Shown: positions 11,067 through 22,899 of the stretch, in pieces
How the letters are laid out: the number at the start of each line of letters is the position of its first letter
Position numbering within the stretch: position 1 is the stretch's first letter
NCBI GenBank assembly: GCA_024516035.1
Contig: CM044957.1
Location: forward strand, 3,693,017 to 3,757,016
Length of the DNA: 64,000 bases
Source: Bactericera cockerelli
Taxonomy: Eukaryota > Arthropoda > Insecta > Hemiptera > Triozidae
Reading direction: 5' to 3'
Notes under the pieces: generated by a model
The model's database searches: none
What the model was told of the DNA's origin: nothing
The model's input: only the letters and a program-made list of their open reading frames with translations
Program-made: the position numbers and the translations under genes

Positions 11067-12405
11067 GTGTGATAATGGCCACTACACAACACCACTATAT
11101 GTTTATTTATTAACAAAACAATCAACAACAACAAATTAATAACAATAATTTAAAAAAAAAAACTTAGAAATATGTACAAATAAAGAACAATTGTTTTGTA
11201 AACCGGGGCGAAGTTAATGCCTTAGGCCTTCTCTGCAACTTAACCCCGGATAATATGTGATAATGGCCACTGCATAACACCACTATAGTGTGATAATGGC
11301 CACTGCACGACACCACTATAGTGTGATAATTGCCACTGCACGACACCACTATAGTGTGATAATGGCCACTGCACAACACCACTATAGTGTGATAATGGCC
11401 ACTGCACAACACCACCATATAGTGTAATAATGGCCACTGCACAACACCACTATAGTGTGATAATGGTCACTACACGACACCACTATAGTGTGATAATGGC
11501 CACTGCACAACACCACCATATGGTGTGATAATGGCCACTGCACGACACCACTATAGTGTGATAATGGCCACTGCACAACACCACTATAGTGTGATAATGG
11601 CCACTGCACAACACCACTATAGTGTGATAATGGCCACTACACAACACCACTATAGTGTGATAATGGCCACTACACAACACCACTATAGTGTGATAATGGC
11701 CACTGCACGACACCACTATAGTGTGATAATGGCCACTGCACGACACCACTATAGTGTGATAATGGCCACTGCACAACACCACTATAGTGTGATGATGGCC
11801 ACAGCACGACACCACTATAGTGTGATAATGGCCACTGCACAAGACCACCATATAGTGTGATAATGGCCACTGCACAACACCACTATAGTGTGATAATGGC
11901 CACTGCACAACACCACTATAGTGTGATAATGGCCACTACACAACACCACTATAGTGTGATAATGGCCACTACACAACACCACCATATAGTGTGATAATGG
12001 TCACTACACGACACCACTATAGTGTGATAATGGCCACAGCACGACACCACTATAGTGTGATAATGGTCACTGCACGACACCACTATAGTGTGATAATGGC
12101 CACTGCACAACACCACTATAGTGTGATAATGGCCACTGCACAACACCACCATATAGTGTGATAATGGCCACTGCACAACACCACTATAGTGTGATAATGG
12201 CCACTGCACAACACCACCATATAGTGTGATAATGGTCACTGCACGACACCACTATAGTGTGATAATGGTCACTGCACGACACCACTATAGTGTGATAATG
12301 GTCACTGCACGACACCACTATAGTGTGATAATGGCCACTACACAACACAACTATAGTGTGATAATTGCCACTACAGAACACCACCAAAGTGTGATAATGG
12401 CCAAT
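11067..12405. repeat. 33-bp minisatellite
   Basis: Unit GTGTGATAATGGCCACTGCA plus CAACACCACTATA, about 35 copies, interrupted once by a LINE tail (11100-11254). The period is a multiple of three, so frames are open on both strands; none is a gene. Confidence 0.95.
11100..11254 (-). repeat. LINE tail inserted in the 33-bp array
   Basis: On the minus strand: CCGGGGTTAAGTTGCAGAGA, a GCCTAAGGCATTAACTTCGC hairpin block, then an AT-rich end with AATAAA. The array continues on both sides. A related tail lies at 20618-20690. Confidence 0.7.
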
Positions 12406-12826
12406 TGAACAAGGTTTCCTGGGCTCGGAAATTAAAAAAAAAAAAAACCATGGAAATCCTTACGATTATTTGATAGAGCCAAAAATAATAATAATAATAC
12501 AAAAAAATAATCAAATAGGTGCAAGTGATTCATTACAATGATATTATTATTATTTTCAATAGTTAATTAGAATAGATGGTCGTGATAAAAAAATACTGAA
12601 GGCGCAATGTTAGTTAATAGTTGGAACACACCCCTCGTAATGAGTCGCTGTGGGAATGGACCTTGCACATTAGAATAATATACATATTATACATAGTATA
12701 TATACCTTAATTGCACTGGGTGAACATCACACGACTTTCTATTACAATTTACAGATTTACATTTTCCATTTTCTCTAGTTACCGTTTTTTTTAAGACGAG
12801 TGTTTTACAGCCGTTTTTATTTCATA
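12406..12826. other. AT-rich spacer
   Basis: (AAT)n and A runs. A short 5'-end fragment of the Helentron-like family (GAACATCACACGACTTTC) lies at about 12720-12740. Confidence 0.45.
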
Positions 12827-12828
12827 TA

Positions 12829-14167
12829 CAGTATGTCTCAGAAGTCCTAGCGGAGGCCCTGTAACTTTTGAACGGATGGGAATTTTGAAATTCTGTTTTT
12901 TTTTAGACATAGGAAAAGGCCCACGGCAAATCTGATGATGATGTTAAAATTCAGGTTCGACACCCGGAAGTGACATTTTTTGATAAAAAATGCCCATTTC
13001 TCTCGAAATTTAAATGAGAAGGTATACTTTGGGTTTCATATTATCAATCTAGCGGCCATAACAGGTAGTTATACAAAGTTTCATTTTTCTGCCACAATCA
13101 GGGGCGGAGCTATGTAGGCTGAAAGTTGAAAAATCAGGTACCTCATTGATTGACCATTTAAGACCTATTGCACTAAAAATTGTTTTTAAAAGGATAGAAG
13201 AAGTGTATTTGAAGTAACAAAACAATGAAAACACCAATATCTGTATCACCATTCAATCAGTGGCGGAGTAAAAAAATAACCAGATTGTGACTTTTTTCCA
13301 ACTTGAAGCTTCGGTCTCCTAGTTGGTAGTCGACAACACTACATTGCACTTACCTTTCATTAGCGATGGAAATTATTTTTTTTTATTTTATTATTATTAA
13401 TTTATTTAAAATTGTTTATAAATTTTATTTTTCTGGCCATCATTGTCTTGTGTTTCTTATGATAATAATAATGAAGCTCTTATTCACATTTAGCATAGTT
13501 TTTCTTCTCACCATGACAATTCTTAAGGTCGAACCGGATTCATACGGAAACATGCATTATTAATAAAATTATTGAAATAGTACATATTGATATTTTTTCA
13601 TTAAGTCAACGAACTCAGAAGCTTGTAAAATGAAAAGTAATACTTTCCTACTTTATTACCTACATGGTAAATATTTTAGTTGTGATATTTGTGCAGTAGG
13701 TAAACTTGAAATCATAATCTTCAACATAATGATTATTTACTCCGACACTGATTGAAGGGTGATACATATTGGCGTTTTCATTGTTTTGGTGCTTAAAAGA
13801 ACGATTTTAAAAAACATTTCGTGAGCAATAGATCCCACATTGCCAATTAATGTGGTATCTGATTTTTCAACTTTAAGCCTCCATACCTCCGCCCCTGATT
13901 GTGACAGAAAAATGAAACTTTGTATAATTACCTGTTATGGCCGCTAGATTGATAGTATGAAACCCAAAGTATACCTTCTCATTTAAATTTCGAGAGAAAT
14001 GGCCATTTTTTATCAAAAAATGTCAATTCCGGGTGTCGAACCTGAATTTTAACATCACCATCTGATTTGTCATGGGCCTTTTCCTATGTCTAGAAAAAAA
14101 CAAAATTTCAAAATTCCCAGCCGTTCAAAAGTTACAGGGCCTCCGCTAGGACTTCTGAGACATACTG
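12829..14167. mobile_element. non-autonomous Tc1/mariner-type element with long TIRs
   Basis: The terminal sequence CAGTATGTCTCAGAAGTCCT at 12829 is inverted at the right end (14148-14167), and both ends are flanked by TA (12827-12828 and 14168-14169). Inverted similarity continues for roughly 440-450 bp on each side (to about 13280 and from about 13730). The centre is AT-rich and has no transposase frame. TA duplication plus a CAGT terminus point to the IS630/Tc1/mariner superfamily; the family within it is unknown. Confidence 0.85.
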
Positions 14168-14221
14168 TATAGCCATGAAACAGGAGCTACTGTAGACGCC
14201 TGTGGTCTGTGTTGTAGCCTA

Positions 14222-14434
14222 TACCCATCCCGTAGTATGCCTCCTCTCTGATGGGCGAGAAGTGATACAATACTTCCCAAGTAGGTGCTGGGTCAACACG
14301 AGCGCACCGGTATAACTGTACCCTTACAAACAACTGTAACCAAATTAAGAATACAAATATTTGTCGGCACGGGGGATCGAAAACGGGACCTTCCGCATGG
14401 TAAGCGAGTGCTTAACCACTGAGCTAATCGCGCT
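14222..14434 (-). repeat. SINE S2
   Basis: Minus-strand copy with A box TTAGCTCAGTGGTTAAGC and the same body as 2458-2665. The B box is altered. Confidence 0.8.
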
Positions 14435-14545
14435 ATGGCATTGCACACAAGGTGACCTGGGTTCGATCCCCAGCGGGCAGGAATTTTTCTGCTCTGACTT
14501 GGATGTTCGGGGTCCACACATGTAATGGTAGACATTACATTTATT
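14434..14545 (+). repeat. tRNA-headed SINE, family S7
   Basis: Head GCACACAAGGTGACCTGGGT with B box GGTTCGATCCCC, then GGAATTTTTCTGCTCTGACT and the body block GGATGTTCGGGGTCCACACA. It stands head to head with the S2 copy. Confidence 0.75.
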
Positions 14546-14559
14546 TATATTATACCCTA

Positions 14560-14937
14560 TTCTATTCTTCTTCTATACCCTCTTCTATTTTACTCTGTCT
14601 TATCCCGCTCAAGCAGGGTCGACGTTGTTCAACCTCATTGTTGAGGTTGGTTGGTTTTGGCAAAAAATTTACGGCTGGATGTCCTTCCTACCGCAACGAT
14701 TCTAATCAATTTAACGTTCTAGATTAGAACGGGGGTGTTACCCTGCATTCGCTGGGAATCGTACCAGCTATCCACATAAACCTCACCCAGTCTGGGTAGG
14801 GCCGGAAATGTCGGCCTCACATGTACGGAGGGGACAGAATTTTCCGTGTGAAAAATCTGCTTCGACCGAGGATCGAAGGATCTCTGGACTACGGCCAGTA
14901 GTCACAACCGTTGCGCCACGGAGGCTGGCGTAAAATA
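14560..14937 (-). repeat. tRNA-headed SINE with shared core, family S4
   Basis: On the minus strand: a tRNA-like head beginning GCCTCCGTGGCGCAACGGTT, a central core (GGCCCTACCCAGACTGGGTG ... CAGCGAATGCAGGGTAACAC) and a tail with CAACCTCAACAATGAGGTTG and GCTTGAGCGGGATAAGACAG. The core is the block also found in the 5S-headed SINE. Confidence 0.8.
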
Positions 14938-15627
14938 CGAATAGTAATAGTTCAGTCAAACCTGGATATTAATAAAACGATTTCCAAGTTCGACTAAATT
15001 TATGATAAAGTTCGATTGGTTCCATAATATATCTATGAAACATCTGGTGGCTCTCATTAGGCTCCGTTCTAACATTGAATAAGAAGACGTCAGCCATGGC
15101 AAGAACATTCCTTAGATTCTTAGAATCGCTGGTTGGGTTGATGTTTGAACACCTCGATTATTAATTAGGACTTCTTTCGAGTTCTCATTCAATCAATATC
15201 GGTTGGCTGGTTATTCATATATAAAAAAATTCCTGGGGGGGATTCTATTACGTATCTGCTCGCTTCTGAGTTGGTACTAATTAATTTACGTGTCATGACC
15301 CTCATGACTCATCGAGGTGGTAACATTGTAAAAAAAAATTGAATGTTTGCACAATCTTTGAATATTAAAAAAAAAATGTATACCCAAATTTGGTATACAT
15401 TTATGAATACCAAATTTTGTATATAAATGTATACCAAAACCATTTAATGGTAGAACTGTAATTGTATACCAAATAATACAATAATACCGAATAAAAAAAT
15501 CCCCACCTTCAGCACAAGATTTTTATCTTTTGAAGGTGGGTATACCCTCATAGTTTGTTGAAGATGATAATGTAAAAAATAAAGAAATGGAAACTTAAAA
15601 AAAAAAACTAAAAAAAAATAGAACAGC
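14938..15627. other. AT-rich spacer with fragments
   Basis: At 14953 a pogo-type end (CAGTCAAACCTGGATATTAA) starts but no matching right end was found. At 15376-15436 there are inverted copies of GGTATACATTTAT. No gene is visible. Confidence 0.45.
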
Positions 15628-15790
15628 AATTTTATACTAAATGGTAGAACTGTAATTTTACACTAAATGATAGAACTGTAATTTTAAACTGAATGGTAGA
15701 ACTCTAATTTTAAACTAATTGGTAGAACTGTTATTTTAAACTAAATGGTAGAACTGTAATTTTATACTAAATGAGAACTGTAAATTTATA
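15628..15790. repeat. 26-bp tandem repeat
   Basis: Unit GGTAGAACTGTAATTTTAYA plus CTAAAT, about six imperfect copies. Confidence 0.8.
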
Positions 15791-15792
15791 CC

Positions 15793-15926
15793 AATACAGA
15801 ATTAAAGTTAAGATAAGTCAGACTGTCCCTCAACTCGGGCTATAGAGCGCTGTGATTGGTTGAAACTCCGACTTGAGGGCGTGTCTGGCTTATCTTAACT
15901 TTAATCCTGTTTCATAATTTGGATCT
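15793..15926. mobile_element. foldback MITE related to the Harbinger-type family
   Basis: AATTAAAGTTAAGATAAG at the left is inverted on the right as CTTATCTTAACTTTAAT, next to ATCCTGTTTCATAATT, the right end of the GGGCCGAATTATGAAACAGG family. The centre has TGTGATTGGTTGAAA. Confidence 0.65.
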
Positions 15927-15953
15927 TCACGACTGTTTCCCCGTCATTTAAGT

Positions 15954-16092
15954 TATCATATTTGTGTTAATCACTTTCATGACTTCACAACTACTCAAAC
16001 TCGCTTTACTAAATCTACGCTGAATCCGGGACTTGAACCACCGACCTCCAGAATACAAGTCCGCCGCCTTATCGATCAAGCTAGTGACGGCG
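15954..16092 (-). repeat. tRNA-headed SINE, family S5
   Basis: On the minus strand: TAGCTTGATCGATAAGGCGG, B box GGTTCAAGTCCC and the body TTTAGTAAAGCGAGTTTGAG through GTGATTAACACAAATATGAT. Confidence 0.8.
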
Positions 16093-16159
16093 GTGTTTTC
16101 CCGTTATTTATACATTCAGATCATCCAGACTGCGAGGGTTAAAAGACAAGCTCGAGAAA

Positions 16160-16650
16160 GATAGATGACTATAACAAGTAGTATAATGAAAAAGGACTAT
16201 AACAAGTAGTATAATGAAAAATGACTATAATAAGTAGTATAATGAAAGAGGACTATAACAAGTAGTATAATTACAGAGGACTATAACAAGTAGAAAAATT
16301 ACAGAGGACTATACCAAGTAGTATAATGAAAGAGGACTATAAAAAGTAGTATAATGAAAGAGGACTATAACAAGTAGTATAATGAAAGAGGACTATACCA
16401 AGTAGTATAATGTTATCAGTTATCATATTTGTGTTAATCACTTTCGTGATGTCACAACTACTCTAACTCGCTTTACTAAATCTACGCTGAAACCGGGACT
16501 TGAACCACCGACCTCCAGGTTACAAGTCCGCCGCCTTATCGATCAAGCTACTGAGGTCGGTATACCAAGTAGTATAATGAAAGAGGACTATAACAAGTAG
16601 TATAATGAAAGAGGACTATACCAAGTAGTATAATGAAAGAGGACTATAAG
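16160..16650. repeat. 28-bp tandem repeat split by a SINE
   Basis: Unit GACTATAACAAGTAGTATAA plus TGAAAGAG. It runs 16160-16412 and resumes at 16561. Confidence 0.9.
16413..16560 (-). repeat. SINE S5 inserted in the 28-bp array
   Basis: Complete S5 copy. The 19 bp before it (16394-16412) and after it (16561-16579) are identical, which fits a target-site duplication, although array periodicity could give the same picture. Confidence 0.85.
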
Positions 16651-16769
16651 AGACACTTACCGAGCTTACGTCTGGCGCCCCAGAGCACAGGGGGGGAGGT
16701 AAGTGGACCTTCTGATGACTCATTGTGTGCTGCCAGCTTGACTATAGACCTGCAACATAGAGATGATGA

Positions 16770-16963
16770 TAATAATAATAATAACACTCATTAGTGGAAC
16801 CATTTTCTACCTCCTAACCCTCAGAGTCCTATTATTATGAGGACACTCACTCAATTTAATGGGGAAAAATTCATGCACTGGGTGGGATACGAACCAACAG
16901 ATCCCTGCACTACCTGGATTCTTCGACTAGCGCGTTGACTACTTGACTACCAGTGCACGGTAG
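16770..16963 (-). repeat. SINE S1, internally deleted
   Basis: Minus-strand S1 with the CACCAGGCGAGG block deleted. Confidence 0.75.
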
Positions 16964-16981
16964 GTATCTGATACATAGATA

Positions 16982-17185
16982 CCTATATATATAATTATCT
17001 GGATAAGTATCTAGGATTGAAAGACCCCTCATGAGTGAGTAACTGTAATACAAGAACCTAATACATTAGAATCACCCAGTATGTATGAGTAGATCTGCAA
17101 CTGTATATACATAAATATATAGATAAGTATCTAGGATTGATAGACCCCTCATGAGTGAGTAACTGTAATACAAGTACCTACATTA
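16982..17185. repeat. about 120-bp direct duplication
   Basis: The block from GATAAGTATCTAGGATTGA to AACTGTAATACAAG occurs twice, about 120 bp apart, with few differences. Confidence 0.8.
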
Positions 17186-18054
17186 GAAAACTCGACTTGA
17201 AAATTGCGTCACGAAGCCATCATTTTTTATCACCATCAATCTTTATCATTTTTTTTACACACACTTGAGATAATAAAGCTCGAGTAACCGCTTGCAAGAA
17301 TGAGAAATCGGGACGCGAGAGTTTTGCAAAAATTCGAAATTGGCAAAAAAAATTGATTCGCTCATTCCTTTCACTTAGATTGCGATGATCTCGAGAACCG
17401 TACTCATTAGTTTCAATTCACTTGTTTCCGAATGAATCCGAACATACAGGGTGTTTCATAAAAAAAAAAAAAAAAAAAAACTCCCTCAAATACATTAAAA
17501 ACAAGAAATAAAACTCATTAACAAAATAAAACATCTCCCTCAAATACGTTAAAAACAAGATATAAAACTGAAATTAAACTTATTTTTAACAAGACTTAAA
17601 AGTCCCGTCGGCTCATCCATCAAACCACTGAGGTCGGTTTTGTTTACATTACCAGCGTAGACACGCTAACCACAGGTGCCTGTGGGCCGAAATATACATG
17701 CCAGCTAGTAGCTCAGGCTAGCTACGACTGGGCTTCGAGTTATAAATTTCCAGGGTGCGCTTCTTGTAGGAACACCCTGCATGAAATTTATAATATTTAG
17801 GTATTGAAATTTATGTGTAATAATAATAGTATTGAATTTAATCAACGCTAATACTGGCAACAATGAAGCACATTGAAGCATGCGGTAAAGGTAGGGAATC
17901 ACCATCGAGACATTGATACAATGATGATGATCACAGCAAAATAAAGATGAAAATACAGGATGTCTCTGCATAACGTGACCAAAATTCTAGGGCTGATGGA
18001 ATTTTGGTCTATCGAAATTCGGTAGAATAGAAAAAAAAATAAACTGCTGTGACA
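17186..18054. other. spacer
   Basis: ACAGGGTGTTTCATAAAAAA near 17450 resembles a Tc1/mariner-type end without a partner. A SINE S5 remnant (TCATCCATCAAACCACTGAG) lies at 17605-17640. No gene found. Confidence 0.4.
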
Positions 18055-18445
18055 CCACATGACTTTCCTTATCGCTCGAAAAATAAGTCCAAATCCGCCA
18101 CTGGTGACTCAACGGTAACAGTTAGCTGAAAAGCAATGTAAAATTCGTGATCAGCGTGATCAGGATTCGATAAGTCACAACCCCCAATGTAGTGGTTTAT
18201 TCTGATCATGATTTTGATATCTTGAACTTTTTGGAACCCGGCCCAATTTACCGGTATTTTGGGGGGGGGATCCGCTTGGACTAACTTTTGAATTCTTAAT
18301 CCTAGATGGGGGTTGTGACATATAAAATCCAATGATTTTGAGGTGCTAATTACGAATTTGATATTAATTTTTAATCTACCTGTTACCCCGTTGAGTCACC
18401 AGTGGCGAACTTTGACTTATTTTTGAGTGATTTCTGTTTAGTATA
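18055..18445. mobile_element. foldback of two Helentron-like 5' halves
   Basis: GACTTTCCTTATCGCTCGAA, CGCCACTGGTGACTCAACGG and the next about 150 bp on the left recur inverted on the right, ending GTTGAGTCACCAGTGGCGAA. The sequence matches the first 200 bp of the copy at 49257. Confidence 0.65.
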
Positions 18446-19087
18446 AGTTAAAAATATTTGCACGGTTTAATAGTCACAATATTCGTAATACTATAAAACA
18501 TTTCAAAAAATATTATAATTTCTTAATTTAGCGTATTTCTCGAGCGTTTTTCAAAAATCCATGCTAAACAGAGGTAGAACTTTTTTTCTTTAAAAAATCA
18601 CGAAAAAATAAAGCATTTCCGACAAAATCAAAATAGAATATTTTCTATTGCAATCAACTATCAGCCCTAAAGTTTTGGTCACATAATTAGGATTCATCCT
18701 GTACATAACTGCTAATAATCATTGATGTTAAAGTGAATGAAAATAATAATAATTAATGATTATTATGATATTCATGATAACGAATATGATGATAAAATGT
18801 ACGAATAAGATATGTATTGACGTATGCTCAAGGAAAATACCTTTGTAAAACTATTTAAAAAAGAATAAAAAAGAAATTGAAAAGAAAATGACCATTGTGG
18901 TACAATTTATCGAAGGGCCATTGATGATGAAATTTTGATTGATGTCAAAATGATGATTGCGGTGAACTGATGATGTTGCATCATTGACTTGAGCATACGT
19001 CATGAGTTCATGAGGCATGTCTCCCGCACATTTCTGATCTCGTCTGCCTCTTCAGTTTATACGTGACTAAGAGAGCATACTGGACTA
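18446..19087. other. AT-rich spacer
   Basis: No repeat family or frame that I can name. Confidence 0.35.
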
Positions 19088-19175
19088 GCCGACCTCCGTG
19101 GCTCAGTGGTTAAGAGCATTGGTTGCTAACCCGGAGATTGCGCGTTCGAATCCCGGCCGGAACGAGATATTCTGG
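19088..19175 (+). repeat. tRNA-headed SINE, family S3
   Basis: GACCTCCGTGGCTCAGTGGT contains a near-perfect A box and is followed by B box CGTTCGAATCCCGG. A second copy lies at 43114. The acceptor ends do not pair, so it is not a functional tRNA gene. Confidence 0.75.
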
Positions 19176-19189
19176 CTTAGTCATTTTTC

Positions 19190-19400
19190 CTCACAAGGTA
19201 CGAGTGGACCCTGAACATCTTGACTACCAATGAACTTAGCTCGTGCATTGGTGCAACCCACAAAAACGTAATGTCTACCATTATATGAGTGGACCCCTAA
19301 CATTGAAGTATAGAGCAGAAAAAGTCCTGCCCCGGCGGAGATCGAACCCAGGTCCCCATGCGTGCAATGCCTAACTCGGTCACGGTGATTACCATTGAGG
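19190..19400 (-). repeat. SINE S7
   Basis: Minus-strand head with B box GGTTCGATCTCC and the body block GTCCACTCATATAATGGTAG. The end block is duplicated (a second CACTCGTACCTTGTGAGG). Confidence 0.75.
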
Positions 19401-19439
19401 AAATACAAACATTATTAATACAGATTAATAGGGTATGAG

Positions 19440-20000
19440 CTTGAAACTCATATTCACAAGCCATAAAAAATACACTGCCAATTATGGACACAATACTTCC
19501 TCGTGATTAATTCACATTGTACAGACGTGACAATTTTCAGATTTTAAACTAAATCACTTGTACTTACAAAAAAAATTCACATCTGTTTTATATTATAGAA
19601 TATTTTTTTCCAACATTATAGATTCCACAAAAATTCTGTACCGGCAAGTCGTAGACAATTTTTTTTGAACTTTTTTGTTCAAAATTTTGGATTTTTTTTT
19701 AAATATCAGAGCTGATTCATATTTTATTAAATAATAATTACAAATGCACTAAGTAAAACACTATTATGCATTGCATACACATACAAAATTTCATTAAAAT
19801 CGGGTGTACCGTTCACGAAATATAAGCGTTTAAGTAAAAAGTTACTGGTCAGACACATAGTCTCTATCACCAAGAACCGCTAGTGCGAAGTTGATGAATT
19901 TAAATTGAGACCATCTACAATACGTCTCCTACATGTGTACAATATTTCGTTGAAATTAATTCAGTTGTTTCTGAGATGTTCGCGTTACAAGGAATGTATT
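19440..20000. repeat. dispersed repeat shared with 38050-38340
   Basis: CACTGCCAATTATGGACACA, ATACTTCCTCGTGATT and ACTTGCCGGTACAG (minus strand) recur in the same order at 38050-38340. No coding remnant was recognised. Confidence 0.55.
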
Positions 20001-20034
20001 TAACAGGCAGACAAACCAAAGTTGCTGAGGAGAA

Positions 20035-20150
20035 TATGAAACGCCCAGAAATATGATATCGGAGCTAAAAAATATATATATATTTTTTTTACAAAAACGA
20101 ACACTTCCGATTTCTAATATTAGAAATTTCTCGGAAGTAAATTCCGATCT
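20035..20150. repeat. ATTTCTAATATTAGAAAT palindromic repeat
   Basis: Same unit and orientation as 9690-9800, with ATCGGAGCTAAAAAATATAT on its left. Confidence 0.7.
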
Positions 20151-20459
20151 GCACAAGTAAAATGTACACCCGACTAGGAAGGTCGTGTAATTCAATGGAC
20201 GAACTTATTATTTCAGGACCGGAATCTTTCACATATTATGAGTGATTGACGGGCTGATAACATATGGTTTGGTCTGAACCCCACTGTACGAACCGTACGT
20301 ACGCGTGAAGGACACCCGGTAATTGCGCGCCGATCCACAAGAAGTGATCGGGGTGTGGAATATGATCCAAAAGGAAAAACAACAACTTGCTGCTTTGAAT
20401 CTGTGGCCGAATACTGTCAAACTGAGCATAAGTGTATGTGTGTGTGTTATAGCTGGTAA

Positions 20460-20690
20460 GATTCCTAGCAAATGGAGGGTAAAAACCCCGTCCAAATCAG
20501 GACATTAAGTCAAATAGAATCGATGGTGTTAGGAAGGGTATCCTGCAAAAAATATGCCAGAACGAACCAACCTCAACCATGAGGTTGAACAGAGCCTACC
20601 TCAAGTAGGATTGCGATCGGGGTTAAGTGGCAGAGAATGCCTAAGGCATTAACTTCGCCCCGGATTACAATACATTGTACATTTAAATTT
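20460..20690 (+). repeat. SINE S4 core/tail and LINE tail fragment
   Basis: CCTAGCAAATGGAGGGTAAA, CAACCTCAACCATGAGGTTG and then a GCCTAAGGCATTAACTTCGC tail related to 11100-11254. Confidence 0.7.
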
Positions 20691-21869
20691 ATTATTTTTT
20701 TTGCATCAAGCTCGCCGGGAGGCGAGCGCTCGTCAAGTAGCGCCAGCCACCCGGCCTATATTAACACGAAACAGAGTTTATATGTATTTTGTTTTATTGT
20801 TTTCGCCCACTTAACCCTAACTTTTATCAATTTTTATTTCAAATTCGTAATGAGACGCGAAAATAGATTGTGTTTTACGAAAGCGCGAGGTTCCTACGTA
20901 CAGTTAAAGTCGTTTACTGGCCACGCCGAAAATCTTGAATTTCATGAAATTATTCATACGGGTTTTTTTTTTTTTTTTTTTTCAGACCAATTTTCTGTCA
21001 AGGGTACAGCAACGTGTGCTTATCGTGGAAAGACGTGAGATACGTTTTTGAAAAGGGAATTTTCATCTCTGCATACCTTTTATAGTTTTAAGTATTTATT
21101 TTTTATAGGATAGGAGATATAGCCTTCTAAAATAAAACGGGAAAGTTGCACAGAGCCGCCCCTGGTTATCTTGGAGCTGCGATTGTGGTATTTTTCGAAA
21201 GGCCTTATCATAGGAAAAAATATAAAAATATAACTAAAGTATTACACTGGACCAAACTTGAGTTATACCCTTTGAAAGGAATACTTATTATGGAGCCCAG
21301 AGCCGTCTATTGTTATTCTAAAGTTGTATTTCTGGTGTTTTTAGAAAGGTCTAGTCAAAGGGAATGAGATCACTTAATTTCAGATGGTTGAAACAAGTAG
21401 AAAAGTATTTAAAGCCATCTAAAAGAATATCTAAAATGAACCCTGGAGCCACGCCTATTTATCCCAAGTTGGTGACTGAAGGTTCTTTCTAAAGGTCTAA
21501 TTACGCAGAAATATACTACGACGTAAATAAAATGTTAGAAAAATCAGCAACAGTGTGAGACATAAAAATAAAAAACTGAAATAAGATTTATGAGAGTAAC
21601 AAAAAATCTTCGCCTCACATAGAACTTAAAATATGGGTGGGATCCAATCATCTATGCTTCACCCAAGCTGCCAGCAGACGGATTTATCAGAAAGGGAATA
21701 ATAACGTTTTATAACTTCATTCAAAGATTTCTACATGAAGAGGTAAACTAGGTCTATAATAAAATTATTATGAGAAGTGTATAAAATATTGGCCAGTAAG
21801 AGGCAAAAATATTGATTAATGTAGATCAAATGATAAATATAATAAAATATTATGTATTGAGCAGTCTCT
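20691..21869. other. unassigned 1.2 kb
   Basis: Contains a poly-T run (about 20960-20980). Frames of 133 and 73 codons exist, but they lack family resemblance and begin or end inside low-complexity sequence. Nothing is called. Confidence 0.35.
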
Positions 21870-21995
21870 GTGGTCGTGGACTGGTGTAGGTAAAACACAA
21901 AGTTTGCAAGGTGGTCTGGGTTCGAATCCCGGCTAGGTAGAATTTTTTTTACTCTGTACTTTGGATGTCCGGTTTTCTCGTGAGAGAGAGAAAAA
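21870..21995 (+). repeat. SINE S7
   Basis: B box GGTTCGAATCCCGG, then the ACTCTGTACTTTGGATGTCC body and a GA-rich end. Confidence 0.7.
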
Positions 21996-22351
21996 AAAAA
22001 AACAGAAGTTGCTAGATTGACTCAACCTCCTATGACCGCTTAATTTCGAACGAAGTGAGTATGGTTGAACTCGATCAACATTGATTTGTCACAATCTAAT
22101 TATCCATCTACCTATGTGTGTAACGTGATATAAGTTGCTTTTTTTATCCAATCGAGCTGAAATTTTCAGGGTATATTCCATGGATATATGCTTGCTAATT
22201 AATTTATAAATTATTAAATGTATATCTAGTACAATTTCTCACTTCTTCTGCTTATATCTACTGACTAGCGGGCTGTCGCCCGCTTTGCGGGCCGAGGCAT
22301 GGCCGTGAAAGCAAAAAGTCCTTTTTCGCCAATGGCAGGTGTTGTAGTGGG

Positions 22352-22681
22352 CCAGACATTGTTTTCCTTGATAAAATAAACAAGAAAGTCAAGTTAATCG
22401 ACATCGCTCATCCCGCGGATCACAACATCACCACGACCACCGCTGTCAAGATCCACAAGTATCAAGATCTGGCCATAGAGATATCCAACATGTGGAATGT
22501 GGAATCTGTCGAAACGATCCCAGTCGTCATGTCCCACAATGGCCTGATTCATCCGAGCTTCTACATCCACTCGAAGAAAATTGCACTACCACCTTCCCTT
22601 GTCCACCAGATCCAAAAATCAGTTCTTCTTGAAAACTGCCGTCTTGTTCGCAAGTTTCTATCTCATTCTCCTGACTCCTGA
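22352..22681 (+). pseudogene. LINE C-terminal domain remnant
   Basis: From PDIVFLD (22352) the frame stays open for 109 codons to a stop at 22679-22681. PD...LIDIAHPADHN is followed by HKYQDLAIEISNMWNVESVE and VLLENCRLVRKFL. This layout (PD, about 14 residues, D; KY..L..E...MW; C-terminal helix) is what I know from the C-terminus of many animal LINE polyproteins. The RT part is absent. Confidence 0.65.
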
Positions 22682-22899
22682 CTCAAATCAAATAATTATC
22701 TATGTTTGTTATGAAAATAACCCATAGATTCAAAATGTAAAATACCATTGTAACATGAGAAATAAAATGAAATAATAAAACCTCAGGGATGACTATTTAG
22801 CAATAAATGGTCATACGGGATTTGGCGTTCCCGAGGCACCCGAGCAAGTGGTCAGTGATCCCTGGATGGTTGCAAGTATCAGCAACGTCCCAGGAAGTA

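Noticed and set aside
11067..12405. CRISPR array
   Set aside because: Repeats are contiguous with no unique spacers, and the locus is eukaryotic.
11164..12408. Several WPLSHYSGVVQ-type and HYSVIMATA-type frames
   Set aside because: 33-bp minisatellite translated on both strands.
19088..19165. tRNA gene
   Set aside because: Same reasoning; second copy at 43114 shares the head.
20637..21038. 133-codon plus frame
   Set aside because: Starts in a SINE/LINE tail and runs through a poly-T tract; no family resemblance.
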